The notes under the pieces are model-generated. The model searched no databases and was not told the DNA's origin. It was given only the letters and a program-made list of their open reading frames with translations. A stretch of DNA of 64,000 nucleotides from Cohnella algarum (lineage in GTDB: Bacteria > Bacillota > Bacilli > Paenibacillales > Paenibacillaceae): contig NZ_JAFHKM010000002.1 in assembly GCF_016937515.1 (NCBI RefSeq), forward strand, positions 3,777,001 to 3,841,000, given 5' to 3'. The stretch's first letter is position 1. Each line of letters starts with the position of its first letter. The position numbers and the translations under genes are program-made. Shown here in pieces: positions 8,125-17,768 of this stretch.

Positions 8125-10992
8125 ATGGCGACAGAAGAGTGTACCCAACGTGAATTCTGGGAAAAGTACTACGGCCACAATTTGGGCTACATCCAGGAGC
8201 AGTATGAATTGTATTTGAGCAATCCGGAGGCGGTAGAGCCGGAATATCGCGAACTGTTCGCGACAAAAGGAGCGCCGCCTCTTCGCTATGCCGGTTCGGC
8301 CGCGCAGGCGGCTCCTTCGGCGGCCGGAATCGACCCGCGGCAGCTGCGGAACGCCGTGCTTGCCGGCAAGCTTGTTTTCAATATTCGCGCTTACGGCCAT
8401 TTGGCTGCGGACATCGATCCGCTGGGCATCGGTCCGAAAGCGGATACGAACATTATGGAGCCTTCCGCGTTCGGACTGAGCGAAGCGGACCTGGCGGCTT
8501 TGCCGGCCGAGCTCGTATGGGAAGGCGCTCCGGCGGGCCTCGCGAACGGCTGGGAAGCGATCAAGAAGCTGCGCGAAACCTACACCGGAACGATCGCCTT
8601 CGACTTCGGCCACGTTCATTCCGAAGAGGAAAGAAAGTGGCTGAACCATTGGGCGGAGCAGGAAATTCCGTCCAAGAAGCCGAACGCCGCGGAACAGCGG
8701 AAGCTGCTGACCCGCCTGATCGAGGCGGAGCAGTTCGAAGATTTTCTGCACCGCACCTTCGTCGGCCAAAAACGGTTCTCCGTAGAGGGCAACGACGTGC
8801 TGGTCGCGCTCGTGGACGAAATCGTGCACGAGCTGACGAACGACGGCGTCCGCAACATCACGATGGGCATGGCTCACCGCGGCCGCCTGAATATTCTGGC
8901 CCACGTGCTGAATAAGCCGTATTCGAAAATTTTTTCCGAGTTCCATCATTCGCCGAACAAAAATCTGATCCCGTCCGAAGGCTCGATCGGCATCAATTAC
9001 GGCTGGACGGGGGATGTCAAATACCATCTCGGAGCGAACCGTTCGATCAAGACGGGCGAAGCCGTCGAAACGCGCATCACGCTGGCGAACAATCCGAGCC
9101 ATCTCGAGTACGTCAATCCGGTCGTGCAAGGCTTCGCGCGTGCCGCCCAGGAGGATCGGAGCCAACCGGGCTATCCGAAGCAAAATTTCGATCTCGCGGC
9201 ATCGATCGTCATGCACGGGGACGCGGCTTTCCCGGGCGAGGGCATCGTAACGGAAACGTTGAACCTCGGCCAGTTGCGGGGCTACGGAATCGGCGGCACG
9301 ATCCATATTATCGTCAATAACAAAATCGGCTTTACGACCGAGAGCGTCGATTCGCGTTCGACCCATTATGCGAGCGACGCGGCCAAAGGATATGAAATTC
9401 CGATCGTTCACGTCAACGCGGACGATCCTGAAGCCTGCATCGCCGCGGCGCGAATGGCCGCCGAATATCGCAAACTGTTCAAGAAGGATTTCCTGATCGA
9501 TCTGGTCGGCTACCGGAAATACGGCCACAACGAGGGCGACGATCCGGATGCGACCCAGCCGCTGATCTATAAGAAAGTGAAGGCTCACCCGTCGGTCAGC
9601 AAGATCTACTGGAACAAGCTTTCCGCAGCGGGCGCCCTGAGCGAGGGAACCTACGACGAAATCAAAAAATCCGTGCTCGACAAGCTGAAGGAAGCGTACG
9701 AGCAAGTGAAGCAGAACGAAGGGCAGGAAGCGGTGCACCAATCGCCGCCCGAGGCTGACGACAAGGAACCGGCGTTCCCGACGGCGGTGCCGCTCGAGAA
9801 GCTTCGCGAAATCAACGCCGAGCTGCTGCGGTGGCCGAACGGATTCAAGGTGTATCCGAAGCTGCAAAAGATTTTGGAACGCCGCGCGGACGCGCTGAAC
9901 GAAGGGGAAAAGGTGGACTGGAGCCACGCGGAAACGCTGGCGTTCGCCACGATTTTGTCCGAGGGCCGTCCGATCCGGATTACCGGGCAGGATGCCGAGC
10001 GCGCCACGTTCGCGCACCGGAACCTCGTGCTTCACGACCCGGAGACGGGCGACGTGTTCTGTCCGCTGCACCGCTTGCCGCAAGCCCGGGCATCGTTTGC
10101 GATTCATAACAGCCCGTTGTCCGAATCGGCCGTTTTGGGCTTCGAATACGGCTATAACGTGTTTTCTCCCGAAACGATGGTCATCTGGGAAGCGCAGTTC
10201 GGCGATTTCGCGAACGTGGCGCAGGTGCTGTTCGACCAGTTCATCGCGGCCGGACGCTCCAAATGGTCCGAAAAATCGAGCCTGGTCATGCTGCTTCCGC
10301 ACGGCTTCGAAGGCCAGGGGCCGGAGCACTCGAGCGCGCGGCTCGAACGGGTGCTGCAGCTCTCCGGCGAAGAAAACTGGATCGTGGCCAACGTTTCGAG
10401 CGCGGCACAGTATTTTCACCTGCTCCGCCGCCAAGCGTCCCTGCTGGGCACGGACAACGCGAGGCCGCTCGTGCTCATGAGCCCGAAAAGCCTGTTGCGG
10501 AACCCGCGCGTCGCTTCGGCGCCTGCGGAGTTCAGCGAAGGCTCGTTCCGCTCCGTGTTGGAGCATCCGGGCCTCGGAGGCAAGAAAGACCGCGTCGAAC
10601 GGCTCGTGCTCTGCTCGGGCAAAGTGTCGATCGATTTGGCCGAAGCGCTTGAGAAGGAAGAGAACGGCAAGACGGATTGGCTGCATATCGCCCGCGTCGA
10701 GCAGCTTTATCCTTTCCCGGCGAACGAAATCGCCGAAATTGCCGGACGCTACCCGAAACTGAAAGAAATCGTATGGGTTCAGGAAGAACCGCGCAATATG
10801 GGTGCTTGGAATTTCGTCGAGTCCCGGCTTCGCGATCTTGCCCCCGCCGGCGTCTCCGTTCAATATATCGGCCGCCCGGACCGTTCGAGCCCGGCTACCG
10901 GCTTCCAGCAGGTCCACGCGCTGGAACAGCAGTATATCATCTCGCAAACGTTGAAGCCGAGTCGTTCCTTGACTCTTAACTTGGGGAGGTAA
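8125..10992 (+). CDS. odhA: 2-Oxoglutarate dehydrogenase E1 component
   Basis: The 955-residue thiamine-diphosphate decarboxylase of the 2-oxoglutarate dehydrogenase complex (also called sucA), which forms the succinyl group passed to the E2 lipoyl domain. Recognisable are the N-terminal E2-interacting segment ([20 protein letters not shown]), [17 protein letters not shown] near residue 252, the cofactor region with [10 protein letters not shown] near 363, [12 protein letters not shown] near 472, and the C-terminal transketolase-like domain ending around [10 protein letters not shown] start at ATG 8125 behind GAGGGG rather than at GTG 8062. It is followed 5 bp later by odhB, as in Bacillus; E3 is not in the window. 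Confidence 0.96.
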   Translation: MATEECTQREFWEKYYGHNLGYIQEQYELYLSNPEAVEPEYRELFATKGAPPLRYAGSAAQAAPSAAGIDPRQLRNAVLAGKLVFNIRAYGHLAADIDPLGIGPKADTNIMEPSAFGLSEADLAALPAELVWEGAPAGLANGWEAIKKLRETYTGTIAFDFGHVHSEEERKWLNHWAEQEIPSKKPNAAEQRKLLTRLIEAEQFEDFLHRTFVGQKRFSVEGNDVLVALVDEIVHELTNDGVRNITMGMAHRGRLNILAHVLNKPYSKIFSEFHHSPNKNLIPSEGSIGINYGWTGDVKYHLGANRSIKTGEAVETRITLANNPSHLEYVNPVVQGFARAAQEDRSQPGYPKQNFDLAASIVMHGDAAFPGEGIVTETLNLGQLRGYGIGGTIHIIVNNKIGFTTESVDSRSTHYASDAAKGYEIPIVHVNADDPEACIAAARMAAEYRKLFKKDFLIDLVGYRKYGHNEGDDPDATQPLIYKKVKAHPSVSKIYWNKLSAAGALSEGTYDEIKKSVLDKLKEAYEQVKQNEGQEAVHQSPPEADDKEPAFPTAVPLEKLREINAELLRWPNGFKVYPKLQKILERRADALNEGEKVDWSHAETLAFATILSEGRPIRITGQDAERATFAHRNLVLHDPETGDVFCPLHRLPQARASFAIHNSPLSESAVLGFEYGYNVFSPETMVIWEAQFGDFANVAQVLFDQFIAAGRSKWSEKSSLVMLLPHGFEGQGPEHSSARLERVLQLSGEENWIVANVSSAAQYFHLLRRQASLLGTDNARPLVLMSPKSLLRNPRVASAPAEFSEGSFRSVLEHPGLGGKKDRVERLVLCSGKVSIDLAEALEKEENGKTDWLHIARVEQLYPFPANEIAEIAGRYPKLKEIVWVQEEPRNMGAWNFVESRLRDLAPAGVSVQYIGRPDRSSPATGFQQVHALEQQYIISQTLKPSRSLTLNLGR

Positions 10993-10997
10993 CAACA

Positions 10998-12251
10998 GTG
11001 CAAGAAATCATCGTACCCGCTATGGGAGAATCGATCTCGGAAGGAACCATCGCCAGATGGGCCGTTAAAGTAGGCGATACGGTTCAGCAGGGCGACCTGC
11101 TGCTCGAACTGGAAACCGATAAAGTCAACCTGGAAATCAGCGCGGACCAAGGCGGCGTCATCGCCGAAATCATCCGCCAAGAAGGCGACACCGTGCAAAT
11201 CGGCGAAGTCGTCGGACGGATCGGCGAAGGCGGCGCTGCCGCGGCCCCTGCGCCCGCGGCCCCGGCCGCTTTGGCTCCCGCAGCTCCTGCAGCCGCACCG
11301 GCAGCCGCGCCGGCCGCACCGGCAGCCGCTCCCGCGGCCGCGGATTCCGCCGCGAACGTTCCGGCATCCCCGGCCGCCCGCAAGCTGGCGCGCGAGCAGG
11401 GCATCGACTTGAGCCGCACGCCGACCCGCGATCCGCTCGGCCGCGTCTATCCCGAGGACGTGCGCGCAGCCGGTTCCGCTCCGGCCTCCGCTGCCGCTCC
11501 GGCAGCCAAGCCTGCGGCGGCCGCAGCTCCGGCCGCCGTCAATCCGGCCAAGCCGTCGGAACGCAAGCGCATGTCGCGCCGTCGGCTGACGATCGCGAAT
11601 CGCCTCGTCGAAGCGCAGCACAACGCCGCGATGCTGACGACGTTTAACGAAGTCGACATGACCGCCATTCTCGACGTTCGCAAACGCCGCAAGCAATCGT
11701 TCCAAGAAAAATTCGAAGTCAACCTCGGCTTCATGTCGTTCTTCACGAAAGCCGTCGTAGGCGCGCTCAAGCGGTTCCCGCTGCTCAACGCGGAAATCGA
11801 CGGCGAAGACATCATCGAAAAGCACTACTATGACATCGGCATCGCCGTGGCCGCCAAGGAAGGCCTTGTCGTTCCGGTCGTACGCGACGCGGACCGTCTC
11901 GGCTTCGCCGAAATCGAGCGCACGATCGCCGATCTCGCGAAGAAAGCCCGTTCCAATACGCTGAGCCTGTCCGATCTGAGCGGCGGCACGTTCACGATCA
12001 CGAACGGCGGCGTGTTCGGCTCGCTGCTGTCGACGCCGATTCTGAACGCGCCGCAAGTCGGGATTCTCGGCATGCACAAAATCCAGTACCGTCCGGTCGC
12101 CATCAACAACGAGACGATGGAGATCCGCCCGATGATGTACCTTGCGCTCTCCTACGATCACCGGATCGTGGACGGCGCCGAAGCGGTCAGCTTCCTCGTC
12201 AAAGTCAAGGAACTGCTCGAAGATCCGGAATCGCTTCTGCTCGAAAGCTAA
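10998..12251 (+). CDS. odhB: Dihydrolipoyllysine succinyltransferase (E2)
   Basis: The 417-residue E2 core of the 2-oxoglutarate dehydrogenase complex (also called sucB). There is one N-terminal lipoyl domain with the lipoylation lysine in ETDKVNLE (residue 42-43), an Ala/Pro-rich swinging linker (about 78-116), a peripheral subunit-binding domain (about 119-155), a second Ala/Pro linker, and the acyltransferase domain ending with the catalytic DHRIVDG motif near residue 388. It starts with GTG 10998 after GGGGAGG. The low-complexity linkers give the DNA a strong CCG/GCC bias but the frame is intact. Confidence 0.96.
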   Translation: MQEIIVPAMGESISEGTIARWAVKVGDTVQQGDLLLELETDKVNLEISADQGGVIAEIIRQEGDTVQIGEVVGRIGEGGAAAAPAPAAPAALAPAAPAAAPAAAPAAPAAAPAAADSAANVPASPAARKLAREQGIDLSRTPTRDPLGRVYPEDVRAAGSAPASAAAPAAKPAAAAAPAAVNPAKPSERKRMSRRRLTIANRLVEAQHNAAMLTTFNEVDMTAILDVRKRRKQSFQEKFEVNLGFMSFFTKAVVGALKRFPLLNAEIDGEDIIEKHYYDIGIAVAAKEGLVVPVVRDADRLGFAEIERTIADLAKKARSNTLSLSDLSGGTFTITNGGVFGSLLSTPILNAPQVGILGMHKIQYRPVAINNETMEIRPMMYLALSYDHRIVDGAEAVSFLVKVKELLEDPESLLLES

Positions 12252-12297
12252 GATCGCGCGTCCGCTTCGGACGTTGCCCGGTGCTTGTCGCCTTTCA

Positions 12298-12335
12298 AAC
12301 CGCCTCGCGGCCTCCTGGCCGGGGCGGTTTTTTTT
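12298..12335 (+). terminator. Terminator of odhAB
   Basis: AACCGCC pairs with GGCGGTT around an 18-nt loop that itself contains a GGCC pair, followed by a run of Ts. It lies 47 bp after odhB. Confidence 0.8.
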
Positions 12336-12430
12336 GGAGACGGCGCGGCTTGCGGGACAGCGGGAGATCCGCTCAGCCGGCGGAGGATCCGTTCGGCGGG
12401 GAGATCCCCTCCTGCAGCGGGGAGCCTATG

Positions 12431-12614
12431 TTGGATTTTATCCATTCGAACAAGCCGGAAACGGGGAAATCTCAATCTAGAGTGGATTTTATCCAACGAG
12501 GAACTGCCAATTCGGACGAAATCTCCGAAAGGGCTTCTCCAGATTGGACAAAATCCAATGAAGCCAGCGAGAATCGCGAAAAAGCCGATTTTGGTTGGAC
12601 AAAATCCAACGAAG
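12431..12614. repeat. Cluster of five small palindromic units
   Basis: This stretch lacks a credible gene. It carries units of the form TTGGA-N5-TCCAA(C/T)GAAG starting at 12431, 12482, 12512 (degenerate), 12544 and 12595. The centre is either CAAAA or TTTTA. Spacings of 51, 30, 32 and 51 bp are close to whole helical turns. The same unit recurs near 43031. A frame through the region would encode repeated WTKSNEA-like peptides, but it has no ribosome site and I judge the repeats to be non-coding. The remainder of 12336-12735 shows nothing else. Confidence 0.7.
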
Positions 12615-12735
12615 CTCCGCCGAACCCCGCGCAATTCGGTTTATTTCGGGGCGCGCTCGGCTGCCGATTTTTTTTCGCCGGATCAAAACCGTTTGCCCCG
12701 TTCCGAAGTCTAATTAAAGAATGGAGGGAGACGGC

Positions 12736-13272
12736 TTGACGACGGAGGAGCTCGAAGAGCGGGTACGCGCCGCGCAGGGAGGGGACGACGACGCCCTGTA
12801 CGAATTGATGCGAAGCGCCAAAACGAGGCTGTACGCGATCGCCTACGCTTACCTGCGGGATGAAACCGATGCGCTGGAAGCGATCCAGGAAACGACATGC
12901 CGCGCCTACATGAAGCTGAAAAAGTTGAAGGAGCCCCGATTTTTCCACACGTGGCTCATCCGCATTTTGATTCATTACTGTATGGACGAGCAGAAGCGCC
13001 GGCGCAAGACGCTGCCGCTTGCCCGGCTGCCGGAACCGCTGGCCGCCGAGCTGGCGATGGACGAACGCCTCACGCTGCGGGCGGCGATCGACAAGCTTGC
13101 GCCCAAATATCGGCACGTCATTATTTTGAAGTACGATCAGGATTTGACGGTGGGCGAAATCGCAAAGCTTCTGGAGAAACCGGAAGGCACGGTCAAGACA
13201 TGGCTGCATAAGGCGCTGAAAGAGTTAAAGCGGATGTGCGGCCGGGAAGGAGGCGGCTATGCCGGACGATAA
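12736..13272 (+). CDS. ECF-type RNA polymerase sigma factor
   Basis: A 178-residue sigma-70 family factor of the extracytoplasmic-function class. Region 2 spans about residues 20-85 (YAIAYAYLRDETDALEAIQETTCRAY) and region 4 about 115-165 (KYRHVIILKYDQDLTVGEIA followed by the recognition helix EGTVKTWLHKALKEL). I prefer TTG 12736 because GGAGGG lies 7 nt before it; ATG 12721 has no ribosome site. Its end overlaps the next gene by 14 bp, and that gene encodes a membrane protein likely to hold it inactive. It resembles SigV/SigX-like factors of Bacilli, but the exact group is not assigned. Confidence 0.9.
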   Translation: MTTEELEERVRAAQGGDDDALYELMRSAKTRLYAIAYAYLRDETDALEAIQETTCRAYMKLKKLKEPRFFHTWLIRILIHYCMDEQKRRRKTLPLARLPEPLAAELAMDERLTLRAAIDKLAPKYRHVIILKYDQDLTVGEIAKLLEKPEGTVKTWLHKALKELKRMCGREGGGYAGR

Positions 13273-14776
13273 GCGATGGGATCGCGAGAATGGGGAAGGT
13301 TCGGCGGACAGCGCGGAAGAAAACGGGCGGCAGAATCCGGCCGATCCGACGGTTTACGTTAATGCGAGGTTAACGCCGGAGTGGACGGATAAGGCGAATT
13401 CCGCGCCCGACAGCGTCGACCGTGCCATTCTGCAAGGAATCGAGCGGGGGAAAAAGCTCAAGAGCCGGCGCGCCGGCAAGCGGAGAAAACGGATGGCGGC
13501 AAGCGCGGCTACCGTGCTGCTGGTCGCCGCCTGCCTGTTTACGATCCGCGTGTCGCCCGTTTTCGCCGCGATCGTGCGGGAAATTCCGGGGATGGAAGCG
13601 TTCGTCGATCTGATCGGAGGCTGGAACGACAAAGGGCTTGAGCTGGCGATGGACGCCGACTTGATGCAGCCGATCGGCTTGTCCGACGAGAAGAACGGCA
13701 TCAAGCTGACCGTTCGGGGCATTATCGCCGACGATCAGCGGCTCGTCATTTTTTATGAAATCAGGGCCGAAGGAGAAGGGGAGCGGGTCGTTCGCCTGTT
13801 GGAGCCCAACCTGTCCCGAGCGAACGGAGAATCTCTTGAAGCGATGATCGCGTACGGTTCCCTCGACGAAAAGGAGCAGGAGGATTACGCGAAAGGAGTT
13901 CTCCGCGGCGTGATCGATGCCCAATTGCAGGAAGGTTCCGCCATGCCGGAAGAGGCGGTTTTCGCTCCGGAGGTCATCGTCGTTCCTTACGACGGTTTGC
14001 AGAAGCGTCTCGTTCGGGCCGGACTGGAGCCGACCGCGGAAGAGGATGCGGAAGGAACCCGGCTTAGCGTGAGGTTTCCGATCGATCGCGAAAAATTCGC
14101 CGGCTTGACCCGAAACTACGAACTGAACGAGACGATCGTCGCCGAAGGGCAGAAAATCACGTTCGCGAGCGCGACCGTTTCGCCATTGCGGGTTTACGTA
14201 CAGCTTGATTACGAGGAATCGAACGCCAAGCGGATTACGGGACCGGGAGATATTCGGCTTCTCGACGAAAACGGCACGGAGTGGCAGTACAAGGGAGGCT
14301 TCGGGCAGGACCGGATCTATTTCGAAAGTCCCTACTACCGGCAGCCGAAGGAGCTTTACCTGGAAGGCTCCTGGTTTCGGGCGCTCGATAAGAACAAGTC
14401 GAAGCTCGTTATCGATACGGAACGGAAAAAGTTGATTCAGGCGCCGGACGAAAATGTGCAGCTTTCAGGCATATCGGAGACGGGGAACCGCTTGAATATC
14501 GGGTTGACGCTAAACAAGACATTGCCCGAGGACAACATGATTTACGGACTGCTTCTGAACGATACGTTTACGGACGCTTCCGGCGCCGAATACTCAAGCG
14601 TGAACCGCTCCGGCAGTTTCGCTTCGTTCACGTCCGGCGAGCCTTCGAAACAATCCGTCTCCTTCAACATCGAAAACGAGCTTTACGCGCAGCCGTTAAC
14701 GTTCGACATTTACGATTATCCGAATTACATTTCGCAGCCTTACCGGATCCAGATCGCGGGCCCGAGCAAACCGTGA
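13259..14776 (+). CDS. DUF4179 membrane protein, probable anti-sigma factor
   Basis: A 505-residue protein with a charged cytoplasmic N-terminus (about residues 1-80, very basic just before the membrane), one transmembrane segment (about 81-103) and a large outside domain matching DUF4179 in its start (VREIPGMEAFVDLI and following). Overlap with the sigma-factor gene and the single-span topology point to an anti-sigma factor that receives an envelope signal; this is inferred from genomic context, as direct work on DUF4179 proteins is limited. GTG or ATG choices near the start do not alter the domains; the ATG overlaps the sigma stop behind GGGAAGGAGG. Confidence 0.85.
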   Translation: MPDDKRWDRENGEGSADSAEENGRQNPADPTVYVNARLTPEWTDKANSAPDSVDRAILQGIERGKKLKSRRAGKRRKRMAASAATVLLVAACLFTIRVSPVFAAIVREIPGMEAFVDLIGGWNDKGLELAMDADLMQPIGLSDEKNGIKLTVRGIIADDQRLVIFYEIRAEGEGERVVRLLEPNLSRANGESLEAMIAYGSLDEKEQEDYAKGVLRGVIDAQLQEGSAMPEEAVFAPEVIVVPYDGLQKRLVRAGLEPTAEEDAEGTRLSVRFPIDREKFAGLTRNYELNETIVAEGQKITFASATVSPLRVYVQLDYEESNAKRITGPGDIRLLDENGTEWQYKGGFGQDRIYFESPYYRQPKELYLEGSWFRALDKNKSKLVIDTERKKLIQAPDENVQLSGISETGNRLNIGLTLNKTLPEDNMIYGLLLNDTFTDASGAEYSSVNRSGSFASFTSGEPSKQSVSFNIENELYAQPLTFDIYDYPNYISQPYRIQIAGPSKP

Positions 14777-14913
14777 TGCGTACCGCCGTGAGCCGAAGGC
14801 CTAAACGGCATTTCTCCCGCTTGACTTTGAGGCGGATCCGGTTGATCGCAAAAAAAAGCATCTCGACGGCGCGGGGCAACCGGTGGTAACATTATCCATA
14901 GTTTGTTCGATGA

Positions 14914-14938
14914 AAAGAGCCTGCAAGGGCTCTTTTTT
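14914..14938 (+). terminator. Terminator after the sigma/DUF4179 pair
   Basis: AAGAGCC pairs with GGCTCTT around a short loop and runs into six Ts. Its position supports starting the following kinase gene downstream at 14994 rather than at an earlier in-frame ATG (14883). Confidence 0.8.
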
Positions 14939-14993
14939 GCACTGTCGACAGCCGGTCCTTATTTCAAGCGGGCCGACCGAAGGGGGAATCGCT

Positions 14994-16286
14994 ATGCTCG
15001 CGCGGCTTCGACCGCCCGCTCCGCTGCGCTTTCGCAGCATTCAAACGAAGCTTACGTTCTGGTTCTCGCTCGTCATGCTCGTTACCATTACGTCAGTCGG
15101 CTTCGTCTATTACTGGACGATGATTCGCGAAATCAAAGCGCAGGCGCTGTTTTTGAGCGAAAATACGGTGGATCAAATGAACCGAAGCGTCGGCTTTTTT
15201 CTGGACAACGCGGAACGGCTGTCTCTGTCGATCTTCGGCGATCCGAGCGTCCAGCGCATTTTGCGCGCGAAAAGCGGCGACTCGGAAAGCGACCGGCAAA
15301 GCGACACGAACGAGATGAACTACCGCCTTCTCAGCTACGCCTCGCCCTGGAATCAGGTGCAGGGCATTTACGTTTTTTCCACGGACGGCCGCCTGTACTA
15401 TGCATCCAAAGAAAAAAGCCCGCGCCTCCACTACAAGCTCGCAGAGGAGCCCTGGTACGGATTGATCGCCAACGGCGAATTGAAAGCGCTTGAAATCTGG
15501 CCGTCCGGACCGGAGACGACCGTCTTCGGCAAGTCGGAAACCGTGTTTTCGCTCATTCGCCCGATCAACGATTTTCCGGTTCCGAGCGTGCTCGGCTATC
15601 TCAAAATCGACATCAAGGCCCAAAGCCTCGACTATGCCCTCGGCCAGGAAGAATCCGGCTTGCGGTCGTTTTCGCATTTTTATATCGCGGACCGGAACGG
15701 CCACGTCATCTACGATGCTGAAGGCGCCGCGACCGGCCGCGCGATGCCGGAGCTTGCGGCGTATGCCGGCGCCGGGCTTCGTTCCGGGGAAACGGAGTGG
15801 GCCGGGGAGCGCTCGCTGTTTGTCACCCGCCCGGTGAACGGGGCCGATTGGCAGATGGTTGCGTTCGTTCCGTACGACAGCGTTGTCGGCAAAATCAAGC
15901 AAACGCGCAACGTTACGCTGCTGATCGCCGCGGCGGCGCTGCTGGCCGTCATCGTCGTCTCCTACATGATCTCGACCGGCATTACCCGGCCGCTGCGGCT
16001 GCTCATGCGGAACATGCAGAAGGTGGAGATGGGGAATTTCAAGGTGCGGTTAAGGCCCGAACGGAACGACGAGGTGGGGCACCTCGGCCAAATGTTCAAT
16101 GAGATGGTCCAAAACCTGGACGTGCTGATCAAGGAGGCGTACGAATCGAAGCTCCGCGAAAAGGATACCCGGCTGCTGGCGCTACAGGCGCAAATCAACC
16201 CGCACTTTTTGTTCAACACGCTCAACATGATCAAGGCGATCGGCCGCAAGCGCGAAGCGCCGGAAATCGTCGGCGTCGTGCGCTGA
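14994..16286 (+). pseudogene. YesM-type sensor histidine kinase lacking its ATPase domain
   Basis: A 430-residue reading frame starting at ATG 14994 behind AGGGGG. It has a transmembrane helix (about 24-45), an extracellular Cache-like sensor domain, a second helix (about 300-322), a HAMP domain (about 323-375) and the phospho-acceptor region INPHFLFNTLNMI near residue 405. Translation stops shortly after, at the sequence EIVGVVR, so the whole HATPase domain (about 165 residues in relatives) is missing. It runs directly into the remnant of its cognate response regulator. The product could sense and perhaps dimerise but could not phosphorylate itself. Confidence 0.8.
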
Positions 16287-17674
16287 GAAAGGCGGCCGAG
16301 TGCCCCCCGGACGTCGTCGTGACCGATATCCGGATGCCGGGGCTCGACGGGCTGGAAACGATCGAGCGGCTGCTGGCGTCGGACGAAGGCGTCGTTTGCC
16401 TCATCCTGAGCGGATATGACGAATTTCAATATGCCCGAACGGGCCTGCGGCTTGGCGTCAAGGATTTTTTGCTGAAGCCGGTTCCGACGGAAACGCTGCT
16501 CGCCAGCGCGGAGCAGGCGCTGCGCGAGCGGGAGGAACGATTGCGTTTCCGGAGACGGAGCGAAGACGCCGCCTGGGTGGACGCGATGACGGGGGCTTCT
16601 TCCCCCGCCGAGCGAAGCCGGCTGCTCCCGGAAGGCAGCTGGAGCACGCTGTGGCTGCTGCTGGAAAATTGGGACGGCCCGCGCGCATGGCCGGACCGCG
16701 ACATCCGGGAGCTGGAAGCGGAGGCTGCCGCGCTCGCGGGCGGCTCGGCGCGCCTGCTTCGCGTGGAGCCGCGGCTGCTCGCGGCGGTTTGGCCGGCGGC
16801 GGAGAAGGGGAAAGCGCAGGCCGCGCGGACGGCGGCGGAGCTCCACCGGCGGGCCGGACGGACCGGGACGGCGCACGGGGCGTTCGTCGCGGAGCGGGGG
16901 AACGGCGATGTGCTGCGGCCCGCCTACTTGCGCGCCATGAAGATGCTGGAGGAGACGCTTGCGATCGGCCATCCGACGTTTGCGGGGGCCGGGGGCGAGG
17001 GAACGCAAGCCGCGAGCGACTGGAGCGGCTTCTGGGACGCGGCTCGGCTGATCGAAGCGTATGTGCGGAACGGAAGCCGGGCCGAAACGAGCAAGGGAAT
17101 CGACAAGCTGCTGAAGGCGCTGCACGAGCGGAAGGCGACGGCGCGCGAGGCGAAGACCCAACTGGTGAATTTGTTTTATGCGCTTCAATACAACTTGGCT
17201 TCGACCGCTTCGAACGCGGGCGTTGCCCAGGCCATGGATACGGAATCGCTGAACGGCCCTTTGCGCCGCGCCGTCCGATATGCGGAGCTGAAGCCCTGGC
17301 TGGAGGGATGGATTTCGACGCTGATGGAGCGGGAGGGCGGGCGGCCGACGGCCGACACGCGCCATCTGGTGCAGCAATTGATCGGGCAAGTAAAGCTTCA
17401 TTACGGAGAAGGCTTGTCGCTGCAGGAGTTCGCCTCCCGCCATCACATCAGCGTCGGGCACATGTCCCGCCTGTTCAAAAACGAGACGGGCGTCTCTTTT
17501 TCCGATTATTTGACGGATTTCCGGCTGGAGAAGGCGCGAAGCCTGCTGCTCGAGGATCGGCTTAGCCTGAGCGAGATCGGCGCCATGGTCGGCTACGAGG
17601 ACCCGAAATATTTCAGCCAGCTGTTCAAGAAAAAATACGGCGCATCCCCGAACAAATGGCGCATGGAAAAATAA
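16280..17674 (+). pseudogene. AraC-type response regulator lacking the start of its receiver domain
   Basis: The frame opens inside a receiver domain: ALRKAAECPPDVVVTDIRMPGLDG contains the phosphorylatable Asp (TDIRMP), but about 45-50 N-terminal residues, including the acidic DDE pocket, are absent. The remaining receiver part has the Ser/Lys switch region (ILSGYDEF, KDFLLKPV), then a long divergent linker and an intact AraC/HTH_18 DNA-binding domain (about the last 100 residues, ending PNKWRMEK). A GTG at 16319 could start a shortened protein, but no ribosome site precedes it. It would have controlled the ABC transporter that follows. Confidence 0.8.
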
Positions 17675-17714
17675 TCCCCCCCAATACGCAAAATCGTCCG
17701 CATTCAAGGGGGAG

Positions 17715-17730
17715 CGGAAGCGCTTATAAT
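17715..17730 (+). promoter_or_regulatory. cre-like catabolite site overlapping a -10 box
   Basis: CGGAAGCGCTTATA (17715-17728) fits the CcpA cre consensus with two mismatches, and the perfect -10 TATAAT (17725-17730) overlaps it. Binding of CcpA here would block transcription of the following sugar transporter. No convincing -35 box is visible. Confidence 0.45.
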
Positions 17731-17768
17731 GAGCAGCGGAAGCCAAATTCAAGGAGGTACGAACCGCT

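Noticed and set aside
8101..10995. A 964-codon open frame on the - strand
   Set aside because: It is antisense to odhA, which has full motif support; composition is that of a shadow frame.
12281..12739. A frame encoding repeated WTKSNEA-like peptides
   Set aside because: The repeats are explained by palindromic DNA units; no ribosome site, and the frame runs through the odhAB terminator.
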